Shown piece by piece: positions 53,940-53,989 of a DNA stretch of 53,989 bases. The position numbers and the translations under genes were made by a program. The stretch comes from Oscillospiraceae bacterium. GTDB taxonomy: Bacteria; Bacillota; Clostridia; Oscillospirales; Acutalibacteraceae. Numbering within the stretch: position 1 is the stretch's first letter; each line of letters begins with the position of its first letter. The stretch lies in the NCBI GenBank assembly GCA_009785335.1, contig WQWM01000014.1, positions 1 through 53,989 on the forward strand, read 5' to 3'. The notes below the pieces were generated by a model. The model searched no databases. It saw nothing but the letters and a program-made list of their open reading frames with translations, and was not told the DNA's origin.

Positions 53940-53989
53940 AAAAAACTTTTTAGTCGCTTCGCTGTGTCTTATGATAGTCTCTACGCGTA
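53940..53989. repeat. 50-bp direct repeat copy at window end
   Basis: Differs from 53643-53692 at two of 50 positions (A/G changes). The repeat may continue beyond the window. Confidence 0.85.

Overview
The window looks like a chromosomal segment of a Bacillota (Firmicutes) bacterium, most probably class Clostridia. The evidence is the gene order nusB-(TsaD-like)-xseA-xseB-ispA-dxs-tlyA-nadK-argR-recN, an infC-rpmI-rplT unit behind an L20-type leader with an ATT start codon for IF3, the rpoB-rpoC-rpsL-rpsG-fusA-tuf order, strong Shine-Dalgarno sequences, and many near-consensus sigma-A promoters with 17-base spacers. The base composition appears slightly above 50% G+C. A collagen-like protein without a signal peptide suggests a spore or cell-surface layer. 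I cannot name genus or species. No rRNA, CRISPR array, insertion sequence or prophage was found.

Layout. 1-6100: a cut-off secreted protein, a giant surface protein made of three collagen-like stalks alternating with YVTN-type beta-propellers and ending in Ig-like repeats (its 5' end is disrupted), and a small secreted B-repeat protein that is frameshifted at a G8 run behind a promoter whose spacer is an AT-dinucleotide repeat. 6100-19200: the transcription/translation block rpoB, rpoC, an MNT-HEPN pair, rpsL, rpsG, fusA, tuf. 19300-28680: a ten-gene leftward operon for transcription antitermination, exonuclease VII, isoprenoid precursors, rRNA methylation, NADP synthesis, arginine control and repair. 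28730-37510: a membrane-anchored NPCBM-like protein, aldose epimerase, hexapeptide acetyltransferase, tRNA-Leu, a membrane metallophosphatase and a second, very large B-repeat surface protein whose membrane anchor lies behind an in-frame TAG. 37570-40730: tRNA-Ala, a coupled GNAT / transglutaminase-like / flavodoxin / four-Cys cluster, a zinc-ribbon membrane protein and tRNA-Pro. 40790-44280: a P2-type (Ca-like) ATPase behind two tandem terminator-like hairpins, and a RelE/ParE toxin-antitoxin pair. 44300-50300: infC, rpmI, rplT, DUF2809, a SpoU methyltransferase, dprA and topA. 50300-53989: the leftward ilvD-ilvA-ridA operon, in which RidA can clear the reactive enamine/imine released by IlvA, followed by a repeat-rich end.

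The most distinctive non-genic signal is a set of dispersed palindromic elements. One family pairs a T/A-rich hairpin (CTTTTTT-AAAAAAG core with varying but complementary flanks) with a box containing GTCGCTTCGCTGTGT. It sits repeatedly just upstream of ribosome binding sites or exactly at stop codons in the leftward operons. A second, GC-rich family occurs between genes and also in frame inside dprA and probably trmH.
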